Source of the DNA: Aerolutibacter ruishenii
Lineage (GTDB): Bacteria > Pseudomonadota > Gammaproteobacteria > Xanthomonadales > Xanthomonadaceae
DNA: 64,000 nucleotides
Reading direction: 5' to 3'
NCBI RefSeq assembly: GCF_007830115.1
Contig: NZ_VLKP01000002.1
Location: 124,001 to 188,000 of the forward strand
Shown here: positions 53,777 through 64,000 of the stretch, piece by piece
Layout of the letters: every line of letters starts with the position of its first letter
How positions within the stretch are numbered: the first letter of the stretch is position 1
Translations under genes and position numbers: made by a program
Notes under the pieces: generated by a model
Database searches by the model: none
What the model was told of the DNA's origin: nothing
What the model saw: the letters and a program-made list of their open reading frames with translations, nothing else

Positions 53777-54991
53777 TTACTTGGACGGCAGCGCGAGGAT
53801 TTTCTTGATGTCGGCCGGGTTCTTCACTCCCTTGGCCTGGGCCTGGCGGGCGGCTTCCTTGGCCTCCGGGATCCGGTCCTCCTGCCACAGCAGGCGGGCG
53901 AGGTTGAGATAGGCCTCGCCGTTGGTCGACAGCGGTGCCGCCTTGCGGTAGGCCTCGATGGCCGGGCCGGGCTGGTCGGTGAAGTAGTACGACTGGGCCA
54001 GGGCCAGATAGGTCTGGTAGTCGCCCTTCAACACGCCCTTCTGCAGGCCCTCGTTGATCACCGAGATCGCCTGCTTTTCCTGCCCATCGGTGTTGAGGTA
54101 GGCGGCGTACAACTGGCGGTACTCCCGCTCCTCGGTCAACTGGCCTGCACTGCGCAGCTTTTCCAGCACGCCGATCGCCTTATCCATCTGGTCGGCGTTC
54201 TGGTACGCCGCCGCCAGGTTCAGCTGGGCGCGCTTGTCGCTCGGGCTCTTGGCGGCGATGCGCTCGGCCAGCGCGGTCGCCTCGGCGTAGCGCTCGCTTT
54301 CGAAGTAGGTCGCCATCAGCACCTGCAGCCAGTCGTTCTTCGGCTCGGGCGAGGCGTCGATGGCCTGCTTGAGGATGGCCGCGGCCTCGGGGTAGCGCTC
54401 CATGCGGTACAGCGCGTTGCCCTTGATCATCAGGTGCTCCGGCTTCTGGCTCTTGCTCTCGGCCAGGAAGCGGTCCATCACCGCCAGCGATTCGGCGTAC
54501 TTTTCGTCCTGCAGCAGCAGCTGCGCCTGCATCAGCATCGCGTTGAAATGGCCGTTGTTGTCCAGGCCATTCAACTGCTGCACCTGGGTGAGGTACGCCA
54601 GCGCCGCAGGGTTGTCATCGGCCTCGTAGGCGATCTGCGCACCCATCTGCGCCGCGAACGACTTGTCGTAGGCGTTGCTCTTGGCATCGGCGATCAGCTC
54701 ATCGGCCAGGGCGCGGGCCTCGTCGCCCTTGTCGTCCTCGTACAGCTTGAGCAGCTTCTGCAACTTGGTCGATGCCTTGGCGCTGGCCTTGGCGTCCGGT
54801 TCCTGGCGCGTGGCCTGCGGATACAGGGCCTCGGCCTTCTTCTGGCTGCTCTTGCCGGCGCGTTCGGCGTCACGCTGGGCGCGGCGCTCGGCAGCCGACT
54901 GTGCGCTGGCCTGCGACACGGCACCCAGGGCGAGGACGGCACCCACCGCAATGGCGATGAGGGAACGATTGAGGGACACGGAAGTGTTCAT
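53777..54991 (-). CDS. TPR-repeat exported protein
   Basis: A 404-residue protein with a cleavable signal peptide (IAIAVGAVLALGAVSQASAQS). A charged helical lead (residues about 30-90) is followed by a series of tetratricopeptide repeats, for example NDWLQVLMATYFESERYAEATALAERIAAKSPSD, RAQLNLAAAYQNADQMDKAIGVLEKLRSAGQ and GDYQTYLALAQSYYFTDQPGPAIEAYRKAAPLS (each quoted in part). It probably acts as a periplasmic scaffold. It lies directly upstream of tonB on the same strand, a neighbourhood typical of Xanthomonadaceae. Confidence 0.9.
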   Translation of the reverse strand: MNTSVSLNRSLIAIAVGAVLALGAVSQASAQSAAERRAQRDAERAGKSSQKKAEALYPQATRQEPDAKASAKASTKLQKLLKLYEDDKGDEARALADELIADAKSNAYDKSFAAQMGAQIAYEADDNPAALAYLTQVQQLNGLDNNGHFNAMLMQAQLLLQDEKYAESLAVMDRFLAESKSQKPEHLMIKGNALYRMERYPEAAAILKQAIDASPEPKNDWLQVLMATYFESERYAEATALAERIAAKSPSDKRAQLNLAAAYQNADQMDKAIGVLEKLRSAGQLTEEREYRQLYAAYLNTDGQEKQAISVINEGLQKGVLKGDYQTYLALAQSYYFTDQPGPAIEAYRKAAPLSTNGEAYLNLARLLWQEDRIPEAKEAARQAQAKGVKNPADIKKILALPSK

Positions 54992-55118
54992 GGGAGGTAC
55001 CTCGGCCACGGCTGCAGTCATGCCGTTCCACCGACCACCGGCGGAACGAGAGGGAGGCAAAGCTATCATTAATGGCGGGACGTTCGAAACTGATCGAAAT
55101 CAAGTATGAACGATTCGT

Positions 55119-55922
55119 TCAGCCACACCTTGGCGTATGGCCGGACGCGCGGGCCTGCTGGTAAACCGGCACCAGCGACGCGGCGCGGCTGCGCAGTTCG
55201 CTGATCCGGTTCTCGGGATTGGGATGGGTGGACATCCATTCCGGCGCGCGGCTGGTCTCGGCGGCGATCATGTTCTGCCACAGCGACACCGCCTGCTGCG
55301 GGTCGAAGCCGGCCTTGGCCATGAGCTGCTGGCCAACCACGTCGGCTTCGGATTCCTGGGTCCGGTTGTTGGGCAACAGGATCAGGGTCTGCGCGCCGAT
55401 GCCGGCGATCTGCCCGGTGGTCTCCGCTGCACCGCTGCCGTAGCGCGAACCGATCAGCGCGCCGAGCAGGTTGACGCCTGCCTGCGCACCGGCCTGTTGG
55501 GTGACGCGTTCGTCGTGGTGGCGGGAGATGACGTGGCCGATCTCGTGCGCGATCACCGCCGCCAGCTGGTCCTGGTTCCTGGCGACGGTGAAGATGCCGG
55601 TGTTCACCCCGATCTTGCCGCCTGGCAGGGCAAAGGCGTTGGCCGAATTGTCGGCGAACAGCGCGACCTCCCAGTTGGCCTGCCACTCCGAGGGCAGCTG
55701 GCGGGTCACGGCGCTGGCCACGCAGCGCACGTACGCGGTCTGGGCCGCGTTGGTGCTCTGCGGGGTCTTGGCCTTGGCCTGTTCGAAGGCCTGCGCACCC
55801 ATCTGGTTGAGCTGTTCCTGCGAGACCGCGCCGACACGCTGGGTGCGGCCGGTAGGCGAGGTGGCAGTGGCGCAGGCGGCCAGCGTGGCGGAGATGGCTA
55901 GGGCGAGCAGGACGCGCTTCAT
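55119..55922 (-). CDS. M48-family metalloprotease lipoprotein
   Basis: A 267-residue periplasmic protease with a lipobox (ISATLAACATATS). The zinc motif is HEIGH at residues 126-130, with the third ligand Glu in NRTQESEADVVGQQLMAKAGFDP and the downstream HPNPENRI block. This is the LoiP/YcaL/BepA type of M48 proteases, which act on outer-membrane proteins and quality control. ATG at 55922. It follows gyrB on the minus strand after 245 bp. Confidence 0.92.
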   Translation of the reverse strand: MKRVLLALAISATLAACATATSPTGRTQRVGAVSQEQLNQMGAQAFEQAKAKTPQSTNAAQTAYVRCVASAVTRQLPSEWQANWEVALFADNSANAFALPGGKIGVNTGIFTVARNQDQLAAVIAHEIGHVISRHHDERVTQQAGAQAGVNLLGALIGSRYGSGAAETTGQIAGIGAQTLILLPNNRTQESEADVVGQQLMAKAGFDPQQAVSLWQNMIAAETSRAPEWMSTHPNPENRISELRSRAASLVPVYQQARASGHTPRCG

Positions 55923-56167
55923 GGGGGGGCCTCTGGCAGGTTCATGTTGGTGAACTATGTAGTCCTGCGGCCATGAATGCGCCGTCAATTCCCATGCCAG
56001 CGTCGCCAACGGTTCAGCCAGGCGGCGGGCGCCCGGCCGCGCCTGCCCTGGACCCAACGAAGGCGCGCGTGCGGTTCGGCCAGGCGACGGCGCGGTCCCG
56101 CCGGCCTCGGCTCCATCGCTGGCACGCGAGCGCAGGGCGGGGGGCGGGGCGGGCCCCCTGCCTGCTG

Positions 56168-59052
<2,885 letters not shown>

Positions 59053-60303
59053 TCAGTCGAGCGAGGGTGTGATCCGCCCATGTTCCACGTGGAACATGGA
59101 AACGTGGGGGGATGGCCCCTGCAGGGCAGGCGGCACCTCGGTGCCGGTAATGAAGGCCTGCGCACCAGTCGACCTCACCCAGGCCAGTACCCGGCCCTGG
59201 TGGTGCCGGTCCAGTTCCGATGCCAGGTCATCCAACACGATGACCGGCCAGTCCCCGCGCACCGCCGCATGGTGCTCGGCCTGGGCCAGCAGGGCGGAGA
59301 GCGCGGTCAGCTTGGCCTGCCCGCGCGACAAGGCCTCGCGGCCGGGCACGTTACCAAACGCGATCCGCCAGTCCGCACGGTGTGGCCCAACGGAGGTATA
59401 GCCGGCCTGCCGGTCGCGGTCGCGGACAAACAACAGGGCATCCAGCAACGGGAACTCCTCCCGGCGCCAACCGGGCAGATACTCCAGGCGCAGACCGCCC
59501 AAGCCAGGCGCCAGTTCCGCGGCCAGGCGGACCAAGGTCGGTTCGATGGCCTCAAGATAACGCTGGCGATGCTGGCCCAGGGGCTCGCCGGCCTCGGCCA
59601 GCTCCCGATCCCACGCATCGAGCTGGTCATCTCCCGACCTGGCCTTGAGCAGGGCATTGCGTTGGCGTAGTGCACGGGCATAACGTCGCCACAACGACAG
59701 GAACTCGTGTTCCACGTGGAACAAACCCCAATCCAGAAACCGGCGCCGGTTCTCCGCTGCGCCGGTGATCAGCGCGTGGCTGCCAGGTTCAAAGCTGACC
59801 ACCGCCAGGGCCGCACACAGGTCGCCCAGCTGTGCCACCGTCTGCCCGTCCAGGCGGCCCTGCCAGTCGCGGCCGGTATGGCGCAGGCCCGCCCGGCGCG
59901 TGCGCAACGGATCCGTCGGGCTGCCAGGCATGGTTTCCTCCCGACCCGGGGCGGTACTGGCGATGGTCGAGCTCACGTCATCAGCTCCCAACTTCGGGCG
60001 TGGCCCATCCACGCCTGTCAGGCCAGCGCCCGAGGCTGGAGTGTCCGTTGCCGTCGCGCCGACGCCCGGCACACGCTCGCGCCATTCCACGAATACCTCG
60101 GTGGCCTCCGCGCCCTGGCGGATCAAACCATCGCCCACCCGCGCACGGAAACTGCGGCCATAGGCCATCAGGTGCAGGGCCTCCAACACGCTGGTCTTGC
60201 CGGCCCCGTTGTCGCCAGTGACCAGGTTGATCCCGGCACCCGGCAACAGCTGGACCTCGTCAAAGCGACGCAGGTTATGGAGGTCGAGGCGGGTGACATG
60301 CAT
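59053..60303 (-). CDS. recF: DNA replication and repair protein RecF
   Basis: A 416-residue SMC-like ATPase. Walker A is TGDNGAGKTSVLEALH (residues about 29-44), the signature region is SRGQAKLTALSALLAQ and Walker B is VIVLDDLASELDRHHQ. The protein loads RecA at gaps with RecO and RecR. It is about 55 residues longer than E. coli RecF because of a low-complexity segment at about residues 77-135 (Gly, Ala, Thr, Pro-rich) inside the first domain. Two parS palindromes lie inside the coding sequence, at the FHVEHE block (about residue 195) and near the C-terminus. Confidence 0.95.
   Translation of the reverse strand: MHVTRLDLHNLRRFDEVQLLPGAGINLVTGDNGAGKTSVLEALHLMAYGRSFRARVGDGLIRQGAEATEVFVEWRERVPGVGATATDTPASGAGLTGVDGPRPKLGADDVSSTIASTAPGREETMPGSPTDPLRTRRAGLRHTGRDWQGRLDGQTVAQLGDLCAALAVVSFEPGSHALITGAAENRRRFLDWGLFHVEHEFLSLWRRYARALRQRNALLKARSGDDQLDAWDRELAEAGEPLGQHRQRYLEAIEPTLVRLAAELAPGLGGLRLEYLPGWRREEFPLLDALLFVRDRDRQAGYTSVGPHRADWRIAFGNVPGREALSRGQAKLTALSALLAQAEHHAAVRGDWPVIVLDDLASELDRHHQGRVLAWVRSTGAQAFITGTEVPPALQGPSPHVSMFHVEHGRITPSLD
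59081..59096. promoter_or_regulatory. parS: parS site 2, inside recF
   Basis: An identical copy of the 16-bp palindrome, close to the 3' end of recF where it encodes MFHVEH on the minus strand. It is 321 bp from site 1. Confidence 0.9.
59708..59723. promoter_or_regulatory. parS: parS site 3, inside recF
   Basis: The third copy of the palindrome, inside recF where it encodes LFHVEH at about residues 193-198. The protein block DWGLFHVE is itself conserved in RecF, so DNA site and protein motif coincide. Confidence 0.9.
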
Positions 60304-60328
60304 GGCAGGCTAGGGAACCAGAAAGAAC

Positions 60329-60351
60329 GACGCCCGGGCAAGCCGGGCGTC
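60329..60351 (-). terminator. Probable terminator after dnaN
   Basis: GACGCCCGG and CCGGGCGTC form a 9-bp stem with a 5-base loop, followed on the minus strand by GTTCTTTCTGG. It lies in the 112-bp dnaN-recF spacer. The T-rich tail is weak, so it may only attenuate. Confidence 0.55.
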
Positions 60352-60380
60352 CAAACGGATTGCGACGGTTGGCCAAGGTT

Positions 60381-60396
60381 TGTTCCACGTGGAACA
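60381..60396. promoter_or_regulatory. parS: parS site 4
   Basis: The fourth identical palindrome, in the spacer between dnaN and recF, 20 bp from the dnaN stop. With sites 1-3 it forms a cluster of about 1.6 kb. Confidence 0.9.
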
Positions 60397-60415
60397 AACC
60401 GTCGGCATACCGGGG

Positions 60416-61516
60416 TTACAGGCGCAACGGCATCACCACATGGCGACAGCGCTCGTTGGAGGCCTCGCGTACCAGTGCCGAAGAGTTGGCGTCGCGCAGT
60501 GCCAGCACCACGTTCTCGTCACGCAGCGAGGTCAGCGCATCCAGCAGGTAATTGACGTTGAAGCCCACCGCCAGGTCGTCGACCCGGGTGTCGGCCTCGA
60601 CTTCCTCCTGCGCCTCTTCCTGCTCCGGGTTGTGCGCGCTGATCTTCAGCTGGCCCGGCGAGACCTCGATGCGCACGCCACGGTACTTCTCGTTGGACAG
60701 GATCGCGGCACGCTGCAGCGAGGCGCGCAGCACTTCGCGGTCGATGCGCACTTCCTTGTCGGCGCCAATCGGGATCACCGCTTCGTAATCGGGGAAGCGG
60801 CCGTCGATCAGCTTGCTGGTGAAGGTCACGTCGTCGCGCTTCACGCGGATGTGGCCGCGACCCATCTCGATCTCGATCTCGCGGTCGCCGCCTTCCAGCA
60901 GGCGCTGCAGCTCGGTCACGCCCTTGCGCGGGACGATGATCTGGCGCTTGGTCTGCACGGCATCTTCCAGCTGCGCCTCGCAAAGGGCCAGGCGGTGGCC
61001 GTCGGTGGCCACGCAGCGCAGCGAGCTTTCACGCAGGTCGAACAGCAGACCGTTGAGGTAGTAACGCACGTCCTGCTGGGCCATGGCGAAGGCGGTGCGT
61101 TCGATCAGCTCCTTCAGCGAGGCCTCGGGCACGCGCACGCGCTCGGTGGTCTCGATCTCCTCGATGGAGGGGAAGTCGTTGGCCGGCAGGCTGGACAGAG
61201 TGAAGCGCGAACGACCGGCCTGCACGGTGATCTTCTCCGCGCTCTGGCTGATGGTCACCTTGCTGCCGTCGGGCAGGGCCCGGACGATCTCGAACAGCTT
61301 ACGCGCCGGGATGGTGGTTTCGCCGTCCTGGGCGTCATCCACGGCGATGCGCGAAACCATCTCGACCTCGAGGTCGGTACCGGTCAACGACAGCTGGCCG
61401 CCGTTGACCTGGACCAGCAGGTTGGCGAGCACGGGGAGCGTCTGGCGGCGCTCGACGACGTTGACCACCTGGGCCAACGGCTTGAGAAACACTTCGCGTT
61501 GCAGGCTGAAACGCAT
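60416..61516 (-). CDS. dnaN: DNA polymerase III beta subunit (sliding clamp)
   Basis: A 366-residue clamp protein of standard length. Conserved blocks are SLQREVFLKPLAQVVNVVERRQTLPVLANLL (in part), FTLSSLPANDFPSIEEIE, VATDGHRLALCEA and the C-terminal MPLRL with which polymerases interact nearby. It forms the ring that tethers Pol III to DNA. It is the second gene of the dnaA-dnaN-recF-gyrB run. GGGAG lies about ten bases before the ATG at 61516. Confidence 0.97.
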   Translation of the reverse strand: MRFSLQREVFLKPLAQVVNVVERRQTLPVLANLLVQVNGGQLSLTGTDLEVEMVSRIAVDDAQDGETTIPARKLFEIVRALPDGSKVTISQSAEKITVQAGRSRFTLSSLPANDFPSIEEIETTERVRVPEASLKELIERTAFAMAQQDVRYYLNGLLFDLRESSLRCVATDGHRLALCEAQLEDAVQTKRQIIVPRKGVTELQRLLEGGDREIEIEMGRGHIRVKRDDVTFTSKLIDGRFPDYEAVIPIGADKEVRIDREVLRASLQRAAILSNEKYRGVRIEVSPGQLKISAHNPEQEEAQEEVEADTRVDDLAVGFNVNYLLDALTSLRDENVVLALRDANSSALVREASNERCRHVVMPLRL

Positions 61517-61716
61517 GCGGACCCGCTCCCCTTTCCAATATCAAGTTGTTGAATAAATCAAAAGCCTGGTGGTGGTGGAGTCGCGGAAAAACCGGGAAAA
61601 CCACTTCAAGCAATTGATTTAAAACGTTATTTCTTCAGTGCAAACAGCGGTATAACGGCCCCGGTTGCGTGCGCACAAGCTGTGGACAGTTTTCTGGTCC
61701 TCGCCGGCAGGCCAGG

Positions 61717-61725
61717 TTATCCACA
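61717..61725 (+). promoter_or_regulatory. DnaA box (perfect)
   Basis: TTATCCACA matches the E. coli R1/R4-type consensus TTATNCACA exactly and lies in the dnaA-dnaN spacer. Confidence 0.85.
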
Positions 61726-61777
61726 TGTTGTCCGCGCCGTGGCCACAGGATGCCCAGAGCCGGAAGTGCTCCCGCCA

Positions 61778-61786
61778 TTTTCCACA
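61778..61786 (+). promoter_or_regulatory. DnaA box (one mismatch)
   Basis: TTTTCCACA, one change from the consensus, same orientation as and 61 bp from the perfect box. Confidence 0.65.
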
Positions 61787-62104
61787 ATCTGGAGCAGTTT
61801 GCCTGCTTTCCGACCACAAACGCTGGGAATGGGGGACCGGGATGTCGGCTCGCGTGCGGCGTCGTTGCGGATCATGGGGGGGCAGGGGCTCTCCGCTGGG
61901 CTCCCAAGCGCGCACCGGTGGGCCGCCAAGGCGCGTCCGATGGTAGACCGTGGGGAGAGCCCCAACAGGTGCCTGCCTGCCGTCTGGAGCGCGTACGCGG
62001 CACAACCGTTCCGATCGGGCGTTTGTGGCCGGGGTCCGCGCAGTGGACCCGCGCTGCGTCCACAGTTCCCGGCCGGCGAGGACGAGTTCGACGCGCATGC
62101 CTTT

Positions 62105-62132
62105 GTCCTGCCGTGTGGAGACACGGCAGGAC
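62105..62132. repeat. 12-bp perfect inverted repeat downstream of dnaA
   Basis: GTCCTGCCGTGT and ACACGGCAGGAC flank the loop GGAG. It lies 92 bp after the dnaA stop within the probable oriC. No uridine run follows on the dnaA strand, so it may act as a Rho-aided terminator or as an origin structure. Confidence 0.6.
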
Positions 62133-62224
62133 GCGTTGGAGGTGTAACCGGATTCGCGGATCCAGCGCGCACGGTGGGCCAGATGCAATGGCCTGCGGGG
62201 TATGCGGCGTGCGCGGGCGCGTGC

Positions 62225-63562
62225 CTACTCGCTGAGCTTGCGGATCAGCTTGTCCCAGTCCTCGCGCAGCTTGCCGTCGGTTTCCATCAGGGTGCGGATC
62301 TGCCGGCAGGCGTGCAGCACGGTGGTGTGGTCGCGGCCGGCGAAGGCGTCGCCGATCTCCGGCAGGCTGTGCTCGGTCAGCTCCTTGGTCAGCGCCATCG
62401 CCATCTGCCGCGGGCGCGCCAGCGAGCGCGTGCGGCGCTTGCTCAGCAGGTCCTTGATCTGCAGCCCGTAGTAGTCGGCGACCACCTTCTGGATGTTGGG
62501 GATGCCGACCGAATGCTGCTGCGCGCGCAGCAGGTCGCGCAGGGTTTCCTGGGCGAATTCGACGCTGATCGCGCGGCCGGTGAAGTTGGCGCGCGCGGCC
62601 AGGGTGTTGAGCGCGCCCTCGAGGTCGCGCACGTTGCTGCGCATCTTCTTGGCCAGCAGGAACGCGACGTCCTCGGGGATGGCCAGACCGCGCTCACGCG
62701 CCTTGCTCAGCACGATCTGCGCGCGGGTCTCGAAGTCCGGCGGCTCGATCGCCACGCTCAGGCCCCAGGCCAGGCGCGACTTCAACCTGGGTTCGAGCCC
62801 TTCGACCTCGCGCGGGTAGCGGTCGCAGGTCAGGATGATCTGCTGCTTGCCGTCGAACAGCGCGTTGAAGGTGTGGAAGAACTCCTCCTGCGTGCGGTCC
62901 TTGCCGGCGAAGAACTGGATATCGTCCACCAGCAGCGCGTCGACCTGCTGGAACTGGCGCTTGAACGCGTCCATGGTCTTGTCCTGCAGCGCCTTCATCA
63001 TGGCGCTGAAGAACTGTTCGCTGCGCAGGTACATCACCCGGAAGCCGGGGTTGTTGGCGCGCATGGCGTTGCCGGCGGCGAACATCAGGTGGGTCTTGCC
63101 CAGCCCGGTGCCGCCGTACAGCAGCAGCGGGTTGTGGGCGCGGTCGCCGGGCTTGATCGAGGCGTGGAACGCGGCGGCGCGGCCCATCTGGTTGCTGCGG
63201 CCCTCGACGAAGTTGTCAAAGGTGTAGTGGTTGTCCAGGTGGCCCTGGAACGGCTCGGCGGCCGGGGTGGGCGCGGCGGCGCGGGCGGCGGCCAGCGCGG
63301 CGGTGGGCGAGGGCGCGGCCGGCGCGCGCGGCAATGAACCCACTTCCAGCGCGACCTGGTCGCTGCCGGCGAAGTACGACAGCAGCTCGCGGATGCGCGG
63401 CAGGTAGCGGTCGCGCACGTGCTCGACCACGAAGGCGTTGGGGGCGTACAGCACGGTGAGGTCGTCGCGGCGGCTGGCCTGCAACGGCTTCAGCCAGGTG
63501 TGGACGTCTTCGACCGGGTATTCGGCTTCAAGGCGTTCGAGGCAGCGGGGCCAGGCGTCCAT
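62225..63562 (-). CDS. dnaA: Chromosomal replication initiator DnaA
   Basis: A 445-residue initiator. Domain I ([28 protein letters not shown]) is followed by a short linker rich in Ala and Pro, the AAA+ domain with [22 protein letters not shown] (Walker A), [15 protein letters not shown] (Walker B) and the DNA-binding domain IV with the signature [19 protein letters not shown]. It binds DnaA boxes and opens oriC. ATG at 63562. A divergent gene starts 173 bp away, in the place where rpmH lies in related genomes. Confidence 0.98.
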   Translation of the reverse strand: MDAWPRCLERLEAEYPVEDVHTWLKPLQASRRDDLTVLYAPNAFVVEHVRDRYLPRIRELLSYFAGSDQVALEVGSLPRAPAAPSPTAALAAARAAAPTPAAEPFQGHLDNHYTFDNFVEGRSNQMGRAAAFHASIKPGDRAHNPLLLYGGTGLGKTHLMFAAGNAMRANNPGFRVMYLRSEQFFSAMMKALQDKTMDAFKRQFQQVDALLVDDIQFFAGKDRTQEEFFHTFNALFDGKQQIILTCDRYPREVEGLEPRLKSRLAWGLSVAIEPPDFETRAQIVLSKARERGLAIPEDVAFLLAKKMRSNVRDLEGALNTLAARANFTGRAISVEFAQETLRDLLRAQQHSVGIPNIQKVVADYYGLQIKDLLSKRRTRSLARPRQMAMALTKELTEHSLPEIGDAFAGRDHTTVLHACRQIRTLMETDGKLREDWDKLIRKLSE

Positions 63563-63735
63563 AGGTCAGGCGGGGTCAATCCGGTCAGGCAAAAGGCGGT
63601 CCGGCGCGAGGCTTGCGGCGTCGCGCAGCACGAGCGGTCGGGGGTGGATCAGACTACCACCCCCCACCCGCCGCTGCATCCGCCATGGTGCGGTCGCGGC
63701 TTCGCGCTAGACTGCGACGGCAAGCGGGGGATTGG

Positions 63736-64000
63736 ATGATGCGGTGGACGGGGTGGGCCGTGCTGCTGCTGTGCGCGTGGCTGTGGGCCGCGCCGGCAGG
63801 GGCGCAGGCATTGCGGGTGGAACTGCTGCAGAGCGGGGGCGGGGCGGCATCGCCACCGCTTTCGGCATCGGTGCTGGACGTGGGCCGGATGGACGCGGCC
63901 GGGCGGGAACTGGTACTGCATCCCCCCTATCTGCAGGGCAGCTACTGGTTGCGGCTGACCACCGACCGCGGCATCGCGCCGTCCGAGGGGCGGGTCCTGG
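63736..64000 (+). CDS. Exported protein, N-terminus only (cut by window edge)
   Basis: Eighty-eight codons are visible. The start MMRWTGWAVLLLCAWLWAAPAGAQ is a signal peptide cut after GAQ, followed by ALRVELLQ and HPPYLQGSYWLRLTT. The LQGSYWLRL-like element recalls 7TMR-DISM sensor domains found on Xanthomonadaceae histidine kinases and diguanylate cyclases (for example PYLHDNYWLRL patterns), so a sensor protein is possible but not shown. Two adjacent ATG codons (63736 and 63739) could start it. It is divergent from dnaA. Confidence 0.6.
   Translation, partial: MMRWTGWAVLLLCAWLWAAPAGAQALRVELLQSGGGAASPPLSASVLDVGRMDAAGRELVLHPPYLQGSYWLRLTTDRGIAPSEGRVL

Larger units (their letters stand above)
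61517..62224. other. oriC: Probable chromosomal origin oriC (dnaA-dnaN spacer)
   Basis: A 708-bp spacer without a credible gene. It contains a perfect DnaA box TTATCCACA (61717-61725), a one-mismatch box TTTTCCACA (61778-61786) and further degenerate relatives (TGTGGACAG at 61681, CCACAGTT near 62060). Near the dnaN end, 61535-61660, runs of A and T (AATAAATCAAAAG, CAATTGATTTAAAACGTTATTT) make a candidate unwinding region in this GC-rich genome. To my knowledge the origin of Xanthomonas campestris also maps to the dnaA-dnaN gap. The long minus-strand frame here (61619-62188) looks fortuitous. Confidence 0.75.

Noticed and set aside
61619-62188. Minus-strand frame of 189 codons in the dnaA-dnaN spacer
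   Set aside because: Contains DnaA boxes and AT-rich DNA, the protein is low in structure-forming residues, and the position fits oriC better than a gene.
61682-63337. Plus-strand frame of 551 codons
   Set aside because: Antisense of dnaA and the oriC spacer, with no recognisable motif.
63640-63664. GGGGGTGG/CCACCCCC inverted repeat between dnaA and the next gene
   Set aside because: Only 8 bp of low-complexity G and C in a GC-rich spacer, so chance is likely. I could not tie it to dnaA control.

Overview
The window is a very GC-rich bacterial chromosome segment and almost certainly comes from the Xanthomonadaceae (Lysobacter, Luteimonas or a relative). The gene order dnaA-dnaN-recF-gyrB, then an M48 protease, a TPR protein, tonB-exbB-exbD-exbD, pdxJ, cardiolipin synthase and fbp is typical of that family, as are the GC-rich codon use and the small lipoprotein repertoire. 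No tRNA, rRNA, CRISPR array, transposase or prophage gene was recognised, so this is core origin-proximal chromosome rather than an island. All product names rest on motif recognition by eye, not on database searches.

Layout. 0.3-6 kb: a response-regulator/histidine-kinase hybrid, a small membrane protein, the helicase HrpB, a TatD nuclease and a small exported protein. 6-12 kb: an ABC-2 exporter read leftwards and, divergent from it behind an FNR-type box, a nitric oxide reductase operon with an unusual diheme NorC and a 14-helix NorB, then a ferredoxin/flavodoxin-NADP reductase. 12-16.5 kb: a two-gene membrane-protein/XRE-regulator operon with a palindromic operator, a lipoprotein peptidase, and a NatAB-type ABC exporter. 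16.5-21.7 kb (minus strand): a TonB-like lipoprotein and mnmE, yidC, rnpA and rpmH. 22-26.3 kb: a complete mlaFEDCBA phospholipid-transport set. 26.4-31 kb: rmuC, a heptanucleotide array, a GFA-family protein, rlmI, and a yybP-ykoY manganese riboswitch in front of a TerC-family exporter. 31-38 kb: rhomboid protease, M28 peptidase, AIM24-like protein, patatin lipoprotein, and an Lrp-type regulator divergent from phhA. 37.6-50 kb: a 3'-damaged FAD protein, a DesK-type two-component pair, a MOSC protein, fbp coupled to a 2-oxoglutarate oxygenase, a second two-component pair, an SLC13 transporter and cardiolipin synthase. 50-55 kb: pdxJ and the tonB-exbB-exbD1-exbD2 energy-transduction operon. 55-63.6 kb: M48 lipoprotein protease, gyrB, recF, dnaN, a dnaN-dnaA spacer with DnaA boxes (probable oriC) and dnaA, with four parS partition sites between 58.7 and 60.4 kb.

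The most striking points are these. (1) rpmH-rnpA-yidC-mnmE, which usually lies next to and divergent from dnaA, is about 40 kb away and on the same strand, which suggests an origin-proximal inversion. (2) The nitric oxide reductase has a NorC with a second, COX2-type haem-c domain and a NorB with two extra C-terminal helices. (3) Two intergenic elements of about 110 bp share one architecture (complementary ends, two inner hairpins around a GAGTCG core) and look like a dispersed structured repeat. (4) Four identical parS palindromes lie in gyrB-recF-dnaN, two of them inside recF codons.
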